From NCBI RefSeq assembly GCF_003336805.1, contig NZ_QFWJ01000003.1:248001-312000 (forward strand): 64,000 nucleotides of DNA, in the 5' to 3' direction. A program made the position numbers and the translations under genes. Numbering within the stretch: position 1 is the stretch's first letter; every line of letters begins with the position of its first letter. Below, in pieces: positions 52,128 through 61,915 of the stretch. The notes under the pieces were generated by a model. That model made no database searches, was not told the origin of the DNA, and saw nothing but the letters and a program-made list of their open reading frames with translations. This DNA is from Marinospirillum perlucidum (GTDB lineage Bacteria; Pseudomonadota; Gammaproteobacteria; Pseudomonadales; Halomonadaceae).

Positions 52128-52895
52128 ATGAGCCAAGAAACAAACGATCAGCAAAAAAAGACGACTGATTTTGGTTATCAGGAAGTTCCCTACGAGGAGA
52201 AGCAAAAGCGGGTGGCCGGTGTTTTTGACTCGGTAGCGGCCAAATACGACCTGATGAATGATCTCATGTCCATGGGGATTCACCGTCTCTGGAAGAAGTT
52301 CACCATTGAGCTTTCCGGTGTACGCAAGGGCCATCGAGTCTTGGATATTGCGGGCGGTACCGGTGACCTGACCCAGCAGTTTTCGCGTCTGGTGGGGCCG
52401 GAAGGCGAGGTTTATCTGGCCGATATCAATGCCTCCATGCTCAAGGTGGGGCGGGATCGCCTGCTGGATAAGGGCTATGCTGGCAACATTCGTTTTGTGC
52501 AGGCCAATGCCGAAAGCCTGCCCTTCCCCGATAACCACTTCGATGTCATTACCATTGCCTTTGGTCTGCGCAATGTCACTGATAAAAGCCGCGCCCTCAA
52601 GGATATGGCCCGAATTCTCAAACCGGGTGGCCGCTTGCTGGTGCTGGAATTTTCCAAGCCCACCAATGCGCTCATGAGCAAGGTTTACGATGCCTATTCC
52701 TTTACTGCGCTGCCCTTCATGGGCAAGCTCTTTGCCGGTGACAGTGATTCTTACCGCTATCTGGCCGAATCCATCCGCATGCATCCGGATCAGGAAACTC
52801 TCAAGGGAATGATGGAAGAAGCGGGTCTCAGTGAAGTGGAGTACCACAACATGACGTCAGGTGTTGTGGCCTTACACCGGGGCATCAAGCTGTAA
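52128..52895 (+). CDS. ubiE: Ubiquinone/menaquinone biosynthesis C-methyltransferase UbiE
   Basis: 255 aa from the ATG at 52128 (AGGAC about 9 bases upstream). [20 protein letters not shown] and IHRLWKKF form the UbiE N-terminal signature. SAM motif I is [12 protein letters not shown] (about residues 72-83), and [20 protein letters not shown] is the second family signature. It methylates the quinone ring in ubiquinone synthesis. It is first of ubiE-ubiJ-ubiB. Confidence 0.97.
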   Translation: MSQETNDQQKKTTDFGYQEVPYEEKQKRVAGVFDSVAAKYDLMNDLMSMGIHRLWKKFTIELSGVRKGHRVLDIAGGTGDLTQQFSRLVGPEGEVYLADINASMLKVGRDRLLDKGYAGNIRFVQANAESLPFPDNHFDVITIAFGLRNVTDKSRALKDMARILKPGGRLLVLEFSKPTNALMSKVYDAYSFTALPFMGKLFAGDSDSYRYLAESIRMHPDQETLKGMMEEAGLSEVEYHNMTSGVVALHRGIKL

Positions 52896-52916
52896 TCACT
52901 GCTTAAGGAAGAAACG

Positions 52917-53555
52917 ATGCAATTACCTCTGGCTGCACTGACTGCACTGGAAAGTCTGATCAACCCGCTGCTACGCCAGGCTGCTGCCCAAGGCGGGGCG
53001 ACGGCCCTGAGTCTGCAAGAACTCAGTGGCAGCCTCTTTGAGCTGCGCGTGCATCCCCAGGGCTGGCAGGTGTTTGTTCAGGTCAGTGATTCAGGCCTGT
53101 ACTTTTACCGCCAAACGGAGGAGACGGCGGATGCCTGGATGGAAGCCAGCCTGCCAGCCTACTTGCAGATGGCGACTCGACCCGATGCCCAAGCCGTGCT
53201 TTTCAGTCCCGAGGTCAAGGTTGGTGGGCAAACTGCGAAGCTGGAAGCCTTTCAGGGTCTGCTGGCTGCGCTGGGGCTGGATGCCGGTGAACTGCTCAAT
53301 CAGGTTGCCGGCCCGCTGCCCCTGGCCGGTTTTCAGGCCGGTTTATCCCAGTTGCTGGGCTGGACCCAGAGAACGGCTAACGCAGCACGTCAGGATTTTA
53401 AGGACTACCTGGAAGAAGAAACAGGAGTGATGCCCGGAGAAAACAGTCGGCATCTGCTGGAAGACAGTCTGGATGAATTGCGTATGGATGTGGATCGCCT
53501 GGAAGCCCGTATCCGCCTGCTGGAAACAGCCCAACAACAAGCGGGGGATCACTAG
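52917..53555 (+). CDS. ubiJ: Ubiquinone biosynthesis accessory factor UbiJ (SCP2 domain)
   Basis: 212 aa. The N-terminal SCP2 lipid-binding fold (about residues 15-120) is followed by a helical C-terminal part, including a coiled coil [20 protein letters not shown] near the end. In E. coli UbiJ binds lipid intermediates and organises the soluble Ubi complex together with UbiK. AAGGAAGAAACG precedes the ATG. Its stop overlaps the ubiB GTG start (TAGTG). Identification rests on position and domain; sequence conservation is low. Confidence 0.9.
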   Translation: MQLPLAALTALESLINPLLRQAAAQGGATALSLQELSGSLFELRVHPQGWQVFVQVSDSGLYFYRQTEETADAWMEASLPAYLQMATRPDAQAVLFSPEVKVGGQTAKLEAFQGLLAALGLDAGELLNQVAGPLPLAGFQAGLSQLLGWTQRTANAARQDFKDYLEEETGVMPGENSRHLLEDSLDELRMDVDRLEARIRLLETAQQQAGDH

Positions 53556-55192
53556 TGGGTCGTTTGTATCGTGCTTTCAGAATTGCCTGGATTATTGTTC
53601 GCTACCGACTGGATGTCCTGATTCCTGTTGAACGCCTACCTGCCCCTTTGGCTTTTCTCTTAAAAATCAACCCTATACGTCTTTTTCCTCTGGGTCATTA
53701 CACCCGGGGTGAGCGCCTGAGACTCTCTTTGGAAGAGCTAGGCCCGATTTTTGTCAAATTTGGCCAGATGCTCTCCACTCGCCGGGATCTGCTTCCGGAC
53801 GACGTAGCCAATGAATTGAAGAGGCTTCAGGATCAGGTGCCTCCCTTCCCGGCGGCACTGGCCAAGACGACCATTGAAAAATCTCTGGGAATGCCGGTTA
53901 GCGAAGCCTTTGCCGAATTCGGCAGTGAGGCCCTGGCTTCAGCCTCGGTGGCTCAGGTGCATCCGGCGCGCCTGCACACTGGCGAAGAGGTCGTGGTCAA
54001 AGTGATCCGCCCCGGTATCAGCCGCATTATTCGCAAGGATGTGCAGCTTCTCTACATGCTGGCCTATCTGGTTCTCAAACTGGTGCCTGATTCACGCCGT
54101 CTGCATCCTGTTGAAGTTGTGGCGGACTATGAAATCAGTTTGATGGATGAGCTGGATATGCAAAAGGAAGCAGCCAACACTTCACAGCTCAAGCGCAATT
54201 TTCTTAATTCAGCACTCTTGTATGTGCCGGTGATTCACTGGCCCTTTACCCGCAAAAACGTCATGGTGCAGGAGCGCATCTATGGAGTGCCTGTCGCTGA
54301 TGTGGATCAGCTGCGCCGCGATGGCGTGAACATGAAAAAGCTGGCGGAAAGGGGTGTGGAAATCTTTTTTACCCAGGTTTTTCGGGATAACTTTTTTCAT
54401 GCCGACATGCATCCGGGCAATATCTTCGTGGATACCAGCAAGCCGGAAAGTCCGCGTTATATTGCCATTGACTGTGGCATCGTCGGCTCCCTGAGCATCG
54501 AGGATCAGAATTATCTGGCGCGCAACCTCCTGGCCTTTTTCAAGCAGGATTACTATGAAGTGGCTCGTCTGCATATTGAATCCGGCTGGGTGGGTGAAGA
54601 AACCCGCGCCAATGAATTTGCTGCAGCCATCCGGGCGGTTTGTGAGCCCATTTTTGAAAAACCGCTGAAGGATATTTCCTTTGGTCAGGTGCTTCTGGGG
54701 CTTTTTCAAACCGCGCGCCGTTTTAATATGGAAGTTCAGCCACAGCTAGTCTTGCTGCAGAAAACCCTGCTGAATATCGAGGGCTTGGGGCGTCAGCTCT
54801 ACCCTGAGCTGGATCTCTGGACCACAGCCAAGCCCTTCCTGGAAAACTGGATGAAACAGCGTGTCGGCCCCCGTGGCATCCTGCTGAAAGCCAAGGAAAA
54901 ACTCCCCGATTGGTTGGAGCAGATTCCCGAGTTGCCACAGCTGGCGCACGAGAGTCTGACTCAGTTACGTTCCTGGGAAGAAAGCCAGCGCGAACAGCGT
55001 CAATTGCTTCGAGAAATGCGTCAGGAAATGGCCCGCTCGCGTCAACGCAATGGCCAGGTTTTGCTGGGCCTCTTGCTGATGCTGGCCGGACTGGCGGGCG
55101 GCGTGGGTGAACACCTGGCCCCGCTACTGCATGAAGAGTGGATTCCCTGGGCACTGGCCGGTGCAGGCTTGTTGGTGCTAGTGCGACGTTAG
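53555..55192 (+). CDS. ubiB: Ubiquinone biosynthesis atypical kinase UbiB
   Basis: 545 aa, GTG start at 53555 coupled to ubiJ. The UbiB/COQ8 family motifs are present: [20 protein letters not shown] (KxGQ), [25 protein letters not shown] (Ala-rich nucleotide loop), [13 protein letters not shown] and [12 protein letters not shown] (metal-binding DCG). Two C-terminal hydrophobic segments (about residues 500-540) anchor it in the membrane. It has ATPase activity and is needed for ubiquinone synthesis, probably for extracting or presenting lipid intermediates. Confidence 0.97.
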   Translation: MGRLYRAFRIAWIIVRYRLDVLIPVERLPAPLAFLLKINPIRLFPLGHYTRGERLRLSLEELGPIFVKFGQMLSTRRDLLPDDVANELKRLQDQVPPFPAALAKTTIEKSLGMPVSEAFAEFGSEALASASVAQVHPARLHTGEEVVVKVIRPGISRIIRKDVQLLYMLAYLVLKLVPDSRRLHPVEVVADYEISLMDELDMQKEAANTSQLKRNFLNSALLYVPVIHWPFTRKNVMVQERIYGVPVADVDQLRRDGVNMKKLAERGVEIFFTQVFRDNFFHADMHPGNIFVDTSKPESPRYIAIDCGIVGSLSIEDQNYLARNLLAFFKQDYYEVARLHIESGWVGEETRANEFAAAIRAVCEPIFEKPLKDISFGQVLLGLFQTARRFNMEVQPQLVLLQKTLLNIEGLGRQLYPELDLWTTAKPFLENWMKQRVGPRGILLKAKEKLPDWLEQIPELPQLAHESLTQLRSWEESQREQRQLLREMRQEMARSRQRNGQVLLGLLLMLAGLAGGVGEHLAPLLHEEWIPWALAGAGLLVLVRR

Positions 55193-55274
55193 GACCAAGC
55201 TTGCAAGATGGTGTGGCCGGGCGCTTTAAGCTATGCTAGCTCCTTTTTGAATGACCCTAAGGTTTAACCAATTT

Positions 55275-55604
55275 ATGAGTGATATTCTTCAGCAACTGGA
55301 AGCGCTTCTGGATGAAAGACGCCAAGCCTCTCCGGATACTTCCTATGTTGCTCAGCTCCATGCCAAGGGATTGAACAAGATACTGGAAAAGGTAGGCGAA
55401 GAGGCAACCGAAACCCTCCTGGCCGCCAAGGATGCCCAGCGTAGCGGGGACCACCAAGAGGTCATTGCAGAAACTGCGGATCTCTGGTTTCATTCTCTGG
55501 TTATGCTCTCCCATCTGGGGATCAGCCATCAGCAGGTGCTGGATGAACTGGCAAGACGTATGGGGATATCCGGTCTGGAAGAAAAAGCCAGCCGTAACCA
55601 GTAA
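55275..55604 (+). CDS. hisE: Phosphoribosyl-ATP pyrophosphatase
   Basis: 109 aa from the ATG at 55275 (AAGG about 12 bases ahead); an upstream ATG at 55251 lacks conserved residues. Signature: [30 protein letters not shown], given here in part as [14 protein letters not shown], with the EExxE metal ligands and [14 protein letters not shown]. It performs the second step of histidine synthesis. HisI, normally adjacent upstream in Pseudomonas or fused in enterics, is missing between ubiB and hisE. Confidence 0.95.
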   Translation: MSDILQQLEALLDERRQASPDTSYVAQLHAKGLNKILEKVGEEATETLLAAKDAQRSGDHQEVIAETADLWFHSLVMLSHLGISHQQVLDELARRMGISGLEEKASRNQ

Positions 55605-55632
55605 CTAACAACGAAAACAGCAGGAGAAAAAC

Positions 55633-55905
55633 ATGGGCTTTGGTGGCATTAGCATCTGGCAACTACTGATCGTTCTGGGCATCATTATTCTGATTTTCGG
55701 AACCAAAAAATTGCGTAACCTGGGTGGTGATCTGGGTGGAGCCGTTAAAGGCTTCAAATCCGCCATGAAAGATGGCGAGAAGGAAATGGAAGACGAACTG
55801 AAAAACAAGCAGGAAGATGGGCGTCTGGAAAAATCCAAAGCGGACAAGGACGCCATTGATGTTAAGGCTGAAGAAGTTCGAGATCGGGAACAGGAGCGCA
55901 AGTAA
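55633..55905 (+). CDS. tatA: Sec-independent protein translocase TatA
   Basis: 90 aa. One N-terminal membrane helix ([17 protein letters not shown]), the hinge and the amphipathic helix with [20 protein letters not shown], followed by a charged tail. TatA oligomerises to form the pore for folded twin-arginine substrates. It starts the tatABC operon behind hisE, as in Pseudomonas. Confidence 0.97.
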   Translation: MGFGGISIWQLLIVLGIIILIFGTKKLRNLGGDLGGAVKGFKSAMKDGEKEMEDELKNKQEDGRLEKSKADKDAIDVKAEEVRDREQERK

Positions 55906-55917
55906 GCGCTACAGACT

Positions 55918-56268
55918 ATGTTTGATATCGGCTTTTTTGAGCTCGTCCTCCTGGCTGTTTTGGGTCTGTTGGTGCTGGGTCCCCAGCGCCTGCCCCAGGC
56001 GGTAAGAACCCTCGGCCTTTATGTAGGCCGTATTCGCAAGGCCGTTTCGGGCATTCAGAATGAAGTGAATGAACAGCTGCGCCTGGAAGAAATGCATCAA
56101 CGCATGGCTGAGCATGAACGCAAGGTCAAGGCGGGCTTGCATGATGCCGAGCAGGAGCTACAGGAAGACTTTAAACCTACGACCCCGCCGACCGCTCCAA
56201 GCACGACCAGCTTAAGCAAAGATGGCGAAAAGCCTAAGTCCCCGGATCAGGAGAGTAAGTCCTCATGA
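55918..56268 (+). CDS. tatB: Sec-independent protein translocase TatB
   Basis: 116 aa. It starts MFDIGFFELVLLAVLGLLVL with the conserved Glu8 in the membrane helix, then GPQRLPQAVRTLGLYVGRIR, the TatB amphipathic helix. The long charged C-terminal region distinguishes it from TatA. With TatC it forms the receptor for twin-arginine signals. It overlaps tatC by four bases. Confidence 0.97.
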   Translation: MFDIGFFELVLLAVLGLLVLGPQRLPQAVRTLGLYVGRIRKAVSGIQNEVNEQLRLEEMHQRMAEHERKVKAGLHDAEQELQEDFKPTTPPTAPSTTSLSKDGEKPKSPDQESKSS

Positions 56269-57053
56269 GTCAGCAGGAAGAGGAAGCGATGCACTCCACT
56301 TCGGAAAATCACCAGCCCGAGTCTACTCAGACGGCTCATGCTCCTCTGGTTGAGCATCTGGTCGAGCTGCGCAACCGCATTCTGAAAATGGTGCTGGCAG
56401 TTTTACTGGTTTTTCTGGGGCTTTTTTACTTTGCCAATGATATCTACCTGTTCATCTCTGAACCGCTGCGCCTGATTATGCCGGAAGGCACCCAGATGAT
56501 TGCCACCGAAGTGGCATCGCCTTTCCTTGCTCCCTTTAAGCTGACTCTTTTTGCCGCTGTGGCTATTAGCATGCCCTATATTCTTGGACAGATCTGGGGG
56601 TTTATTGCACCGGGACTTTACGATCATGAAAAGAAACTGGCTTTTCCGATCGTTTCTTCCAGTATTCTTTTATTTTACGGCGGTATGGCCTTTGCCTATT
56701 TCGTTGTCTTCCCGCTGTTGTTTGCCTTTTTTACCACTGCAGCCCCTGACGGGGTGGCGGTGATGACCGATATCAATGCCTACCTTAATTTTGTGCTGAA
56801 ATTATTTTTTGCTTTTGGCCTGGCATTTGAAATTCCCGTTGCCACCGTTTTAATGGTATTGGCTGGTGTTACCAGTGTGGAAAAGCTGTCATCAAAACGC
56901 ATGTATGTGATTCTGGGGTGTTTTGTAATAGGAATGTTACTGACTCCGCCGGATATATTTTCCCAAACTTTATTGGCCGTGCCCATGTGGCTTTTATTTG
57001 AGCTGGGAATATTGATTTCCAGACTGCTTCCTAAGAAGAAAGGAACAGAGTGA
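56265..57053 (+). CDS. tatC: Sec-independent protein translocase TatC
   Basis: 262 aa with six predicted membrane segments. The N-terminal cytoplasmic signal-binding motif PLVEHLVELRNRILK is present after a 25-residue acidic extension. FIAPGLYDHEKK and FGLAFEIPVATVL are further family signatures. It recognises the twin-arginine motif with TatB. The ATG overlaps the tatB stop; a second in-frame ATG eight codons later (56289) is possible. Confidence 0.97.
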   Translation: MSQQEEEAMHSTSENHQPESTQTAHAPLVEHLVELRNRILKMVLAVLLVFLGLFYFANDIYLFISEPLRLIMPEGTQMIATEVASPFLAPFKLTLFAAVAISMPYILGQIWGFIAPGLYDHEKKLAFPIVSSSILLFYGGMAFAYFVVFPLLFAFFTTAAPDGVAVMTDINAYLNFVLKLFFAFGLAFEIPVATVLMVLAGVTSVEKLSSKRMYVILGCFVIGMLLTPPDIFSQTLLAVPMWLLFELGILISRLLPKKKGTE

Positions 57054-57078
57054 AATAAATAATTACAATCTTGCATGA

Positions 57079-57110
57079 TAAACCCAGCTTATGGCTGGGT
57101 TTATTGTTTT
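57079..57110 (+). terminator. Rho-independent terminator of the tat operon
   Basis: Stem TAAACCCAGC, loop TTATG, GCTGGGTTTA, then TTGTTTT. It lies 26 bases after the tatC stop. Confidence 0.87.
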
Positions 57111-57186
57111 ATATCAATTGTGGGCCTGGTGTTTTATTGATATATATTAAGACACAGGAAATTCTTGCCCGTACATGGAGCCTGAA

Positions 57187-57954
57187 ATGGTAGAAAGCAG
57201 TAAGGTCTTGTTTGAAGATGACGAACACCAATACATCTGGTTTGGCTGGGAAGATCCGGATTCTGATGAAAGCCTGGTGCAGTCTAACCAAGTGCTGGTG
57301 ATTAATCAGGATCAAGGCTATCTTTTTGATCCAGGCGGCGCTTTCATTTTTTCTGAAGTAGCTTCGGAAGTGAACAAATACATCCCCTTGGATCAGATTC
57401 GTTATTTGCTGGCTACCCACCAGGATCCCGATGTACTTTCTTCAGTGACCCTCTGGCTAAAAGCCACTAATGCCCGTCTGCTGGTTTCACGCTTGTGGAT
57501 TCGTTTTGTATCCCACTTTGGTTTTAGCGATAACAATCGCTTGGTCGCTATTGAAGACAAAGGCAAGATGATCAAGTTACCGGCCGGTGGTGAAATCGTC
57601 ATGTTGCCTGCTCACTTTTTGCATAGTGAAGGGAACTTCTGCTTTTACGACAGCCGCTCGAAAATTTTATTTTCCGGTGATATCGGGGCAGCAGTGTTCC
57701 CCAAAGGCAAGCGTTACTTGTTTGTAGAAGACTGGGAAGAACATCTACCCTACACTGAAGGCTTCCATAAACGATATATGGGTAATAATGCAGCCCTGCG
57801 TAAATGGGTGGCCATGGTGCGCCAGTATCCAATAGAAATGATTGTTCCCCAGCATGGCGCCATCATCGGCAAGGACAAGATTCCGGCCTTTTTGGATTGG
57901 TTGGAAAACTTACAATGTGGTACTGATCTGCTTGATGAATTCTACGGATTTTGA
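57187..57954 (+). CDS. ODP-type metallo-beta-lactamase fold protein (putative diiron oxygen/redox sensor), copy 1
   Basis: 255 aa from the ATG at 57187 (GGAG seven bases upstream), preferred over 57175. The metallo-beta-lactamase fold is related to flavodiiron proteins but has no flavodoxin domain. Metal-site segments are ATHQDPDVLSS (H78, D80, D82), PAHFLHSEGNF, FSGDIGAAVFP and VPQHGAIIG. The HxDxD pattern, lacking the extra His of hydrolases, resembles the oxygen-binding diiron protein (ODP) group reported in bacterial chemotaxis. It is followed 74 bases later by a clear paralogue. A sensory role is inferred. Confidence 0.78.
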   Translation: MVESSKVLFEDDEHQYIWFGWEDPDSDESLVQSNQVLVINQDQGYLFDPGGAFIFSEVASEVNKYIPLDQIRYLLATHQDPDVLSSVTLWLKATNARLLVSRLWIRFVSHFGFSDNNRLVAIEDKGKMIKLPAGGEIVMLPAHFLHSEGNFCFYDSRSKILFSGDIGAAVFPKGKRYLFVEDWEEHLPYTEGFHKRYMGNNAALRKWVAMVRQYPIEMIVPQHGAIIGKDKIPAFLDWLENLQCGTDLLDEFYGF

Positions 57955-58028
57955 GCTGGCTCAGTTTTATGGCCGGATAAATGGCCTAGAGTAGCAAGAT
58001 AACCAACAAGGATTAGGAGCCTGCTACG

Positions 58029-58820
58029 ATGACTGCAAACCTGGAAGATAACCGGCTACTTTACGAAGATGATGAGCACCAGTTTGTCTGGTTTGGCTGG
58101 GAAGAAGAGGAGGGTTCCAACTCCTTTGTCCAGACCAACCAGTGCATGGTGATCAACGGTGACCAGGGCTATCTTTTTGACCCAGGTGGAACCTACGTAT
58201 TCCACCAGGTTTTAGAGCAGGTGACGCGTTATTTGCATCCGCGTCAGATCAATACCCTGATTGCCACGCATCAGGATCCGGACGTCTGTTCCTCGGCTCC
58301 TTACTGGATGAAGGCGACGGATGCCAAATTACTGATTTCCAGGCTATGGCTGCATTTTGTATCCCACTTTGGCCTGGATGAGCCAGAGAGGGTGGTGCCT
58401 CTGCCGGACAAGGGAGCCAAGTTGAAGCTGCCCACGGGGGATCACCTGCTATTACTGCCCGCACATTTTTTGCACAGTGAAGGCAACTTCAGCATTTTTG
58501 ATGAGCGATCGGGCATTCTCTTTTCGGGGGATATCGGCGCTTCTATTTTTCCACCGGGCAAGAGAGCGCTTTTCGTAGAGGATTTCGAGGAGCACAAGGC
58601 ATTTATGGAAGGCTTCCATAAACGCTACATGCACTCCAATGCGGTCTGTCGGCAATGGGTCAAACAGATCCGTAATCTGCCGAAACCGGTTAAAATGATA
58701 GTGCCTCAGCATGGTTCCATGTTCGAGGGGGAGCAGGTAGAAAACTTCCTCTCCTGGTTCGAGGCTTTAGAGTGTGGTGGTGATCATTTACAGGCGATCT
58801 ATTCGGGACAGCCTGTATAG
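58029..58820 (+). CDS. ODP-type metallo-beta-lactamase fold protein, copy 2
   Basis: 263 aa, plainly homologous to the preceding gene along its whole length: both share EDDEHQ-x-x-WFGWE, DQGYLFDPGG, ATHQDPDV, LPAHFLHSEGNF and GFHKRYM. Metal-site residues are H81, D83 and D85. AGGAG lies about 12 bases before the ATG. The tandem arrangement suggests local duplication followed by divergence, perhaps giving a heterodimer. It is followed 28 bases later by the HD-GYP-like gene, so the two are probably co-transcribed. Confidence 0.78.
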   Translation: MTANLEDNRLLYEDDEHQFVWFGWEEEEGSNSFVQTNQCMVINGDQGYLFDPGGTYVFHQVLEQVTRYLHPRQINTLIATHQDPDVCSSAPYWMKATDAKLLISRLWLHFVSHFGLDEPERVVPLPDKGAKLKLPTGDHLLLLPAHFLHSEGNFSIFDERSGILFSGDIGASIFPPGKRALFVEDFEEHKAFMEGFHKRYMHSNAVCRQWVKQIRNLPKPVKMIVPQHGSMFEGEQVENFLSWFEALECGGDHLQAIYSGQPV

Positions 58821-58848
58821 GTTGCAGACCTACTGCAAGGATTAGCTT

Positions 58849-60054
58849 ATGTTGTTGCGTGATTTCGAGTTATCCAGAATAACTCCTGAACTTTTGAAAA
58901 TAGAACAGCCGGTACCCTGGCCCATCTACGACGAATTTGGCAAGTTGTTGATGGCCAAGGGCGCTATTCTGCGCTCAGAAAGGCAGAAAGAAATCCTGAC
59001 ACGGGTGGGCCTGTTTGCGCGCGAAATTCAGCCTGACCCTGAGAGTCTGATCCCCCAACCTGTTCGTTTTCGCCGCAAGGTTAATCCTTTTGCCGAATTT
59101 GATGAGCTTTGTCTGAAGCTGGAAGAAGTTTTCAAGCTGATAGAAAAGGACAAGACGCCCAACCCAGGTGTGGTTAAGAAGCGCGTCTACGATATTGCCA
59201 CCCATCTTCAGGGTTTAACCGAATATGATGCTGATGCCCTGCTCGGTGCTGTGCATCTGGCGGATCAGTTTCCCTACCATGTTCACCATCCCATGCAGAT
59301 TGCCGTTCTTTCTGAACTGATTCTTGAGCGTCTGCAGGTTGAGCAGGAGGTGCGCCTGTCTGTTCTGGCGGCAGCCCTGACTTGTAATCTGGCAATGAAC
59401 CCTTATCAGCAGCGTCTGCACCAGCAGAAGCAGCCGTTGAATGATCAGCAGCGCAAGGTCATTGAAAAGCATCCCGAGCAAAGCCGTCAAAAGCTGGAAG
59501 AGGTGGGTGTCGATGATCAGCTCTGGCTGGAGCTGGTAGCCCAGCACCATGAAAAACTGGATGGTACCGGCTATCCGCGAGGCCTGAAAGATGAAGATAT
59601 CCGGCGTGAAGCTCGTGTGCTGGCCCTGGCCGATGTTTATACCGCGATGGTGACACCGCGTCCCTATCGCAATCCGATCAAGCACAAGGATTCCTTGAAG
59701 GATATTTTCACTCAGCGTGGCAGCAAGTTTGATTCCAAGCTTACGTTGCTGTTCCTCAATGAGCTGGGTCTTTATCCGCCAGGAGTTTACGTCAAGCTCA
59801 ACAATGGCGAGCTGGCTGTAGTGGTCGGGCGTACCCCTGACCCCAAATCGCCGCTGGTAGCCAGCGTCAAAAAACCCAGTGGCGATCTATTCCTCTCGCC
59901 TCGCCGGCGTAACACGGGTTCCCAGAATTTTGCCATCAAGAGTGCCTGCAACGTTAACGAACGCATCAAGATTAACCCTGCAACCCTTTGGGGGATCGAT
60001 GCTATTCGCCTGAGCACTTCCCCCGATCTATCCGGTGTGACCGATCTGATCTGA
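58849..60054 (+). CDS. HD-GYP-like protein with degenerate HD dyad
   Basis: 401 aa. An N-terminal region (1-105) of unknown fold resembles that of other HD-GYP proteins. An HD-GYP-type domain follows at about 115-310: HVHHPMQIAVLSELI, then AQHHEKLDGTGYPRGL (H233, H234, GYP) and ARVLALADVYTAMVTPRPYR. The central HD motif, normally LLHDIG, is replaced by residues CNLAMNP near 178-184, so the metal centre is incomplete and c-di-GMP hydrolysis is doubtful; a binding or signalling role is possible. It is in a run with the two ODP genes. The C-terminal segment (about 315-401) resembles a PilZ-like beta region but is unassigned. Confidence 0.8.
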   Translation: MLLRDFELSRITPELLKIEQPVPWPIYDEFGKLLMAKGAILRSERQKEILTRVGLFAREIQPDPESLIPQPVRFRRKVNPFAEFDELCLKLEEVFKLIEKDKTPNPGVVKKRVYDIATHLQGLTEYDADALLGAVHLADQFPYHVHHPMQIAVLSELILERLQVEQEVRLSVLAAALTCNLAMNPYQQRLHQQKQPLNDQQRKVIEKHPEQSRQKLEEVGVDDQLWLELVAQHHEKLDGTGYPRGLKDEDIRREARVLALADVYTAMVTPRPYRNPIKHKDSLKDIFTQRGSKFDSKLTLLFLNELGLYPPGVYVKLNNGELAVVVGRTPDPKSPLVASVKKPSGDLFLSPRRRNTGSQNFAIKSACNVNERIKINPATLWGIDAIRLSTSPDLSGVTDLI

Positions 60055-60057
60055 ACC

Positions 60058-60083
60058 AAAAGCCCTGCTTTTGCAGGGCTTTT
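60058..60083. terminator. Bidirectional terminator between the HD-GYP-like gene and elbB
   Basis: AAAAGCCCTGC, loop TTTT, GCAGGGCTTTT. It is flanked by A- and T-runs, suited to both convergent transcripts. Confidence 0.88.
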
Positions 60084-60088
60084 GACGG

Positions 60089-60745
60089 TCAAGCCATTTC
60101 CACAACCTTGTCGACCAGTTTAAAAATGCCTGCCTGGGCTTCGGTCAGTCGCTGAGCCAGCATATAAGCCGGGGTGGTCACCAACTTGTGTGTTTTATCC
60201 ACAACGATTTCATCGACGGCCGCTGATTTGTGCAGGGCTCCCATGCTAGAGAGGGCCCCTTCGACACCAGCATCCTGGCCGATGGTACAGAGAGCTCCTG
60301 GAGCAACCAGTTTTGCGGTTAGAGCAGGTGCAATGCACATCAGGCCGATAGGTTTGTCCGCTTGATGAAAGGCCTGAACGAAGGCAACGATTTTCGGATT
60401 GACTTCACAATCAGCTCCCTGAGTCGCAAAAGTGGAGAAATTTTTTGCCACACCGAAACCACCTGGTAACAGCACGGCGTCATAATCATCCGGATTGGCG
60501 TCGGCCAGATCGATAAGCTCGCCACGGGCAAGGCGGGATGCTTCGGTAAAGACATCGCGATCACCGGGCATTTCCTCGCTTTTACTGTGATCGATCACAT
60601 GCATCTGAGGGATGCGGGGGGCAATGCATTGATAGTCGATATTCAGTTGATCCAGACGCAAGAGGGTTAGAACTGTTTCGTAGATCTCTGCGCCGTCTTG
60701 AAAACCGCAACCGGATAACAGGACAGCAAATCTTTTCTTGGCCAT
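60089..60745 (-). CDS. elbB: ElbB/glyoxalase-like DJ-1 superfamily protein
   Basis: 218 aa from the ATG at 60745 (AAGGAG eight bases upstream), matching the E. coli length; the longer frame upstream is not used. It starts MAKKRFAVLLSGCGFQDGAE. It carries DAVLLPGGFGVAKNFSTFA, the nucleophile-elbow Cys in GLMCIAPAL, and TPAYMLAQRLTEA. E. coli ElbB has weak glyoxalase activity and has been linked to isoprenoid metabolism; the physiological role is unsettled. Divergent from hemB. Confidence 0.93.
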   Translation of the reverse strand: MAKKRFAVLLSGCGFQDGAEIYETVLTLLRLDQLNIDYQCIAPRIPQMHVIDHSKSEEMPGDRDVFTEASRLARGELIDLADANPDDYDAVLLPGGFGVAKNFSTFATQGADCEVNPKIVAFVQAFHQADKPIGLMCIAPALTAKLVAPGALCTIGQDAGVEGALSSMGALHKSAAVDEIVVDKTHKLVTTPAYMLAQRLTEAQAGIFKLVDKVVEMA

Positions 60746-60866
60746 GATTTCATCTCCTTGTTGCTTGGGGGTTAACTTGACTCTAGTGGCAGACTCGTGG
60801 AGTGGCAAGGTGACGCTCTTCCCTTCATCCTGGCTACTGATATACTCCTGCAATAGATTAGTTTAA

Positions 60867-61880
<1,014 letters not shown>

Positions 61881-61915
61881 CGACCTCCAATCGCATTCAG
61901 TCAAGGAACCAGGCA

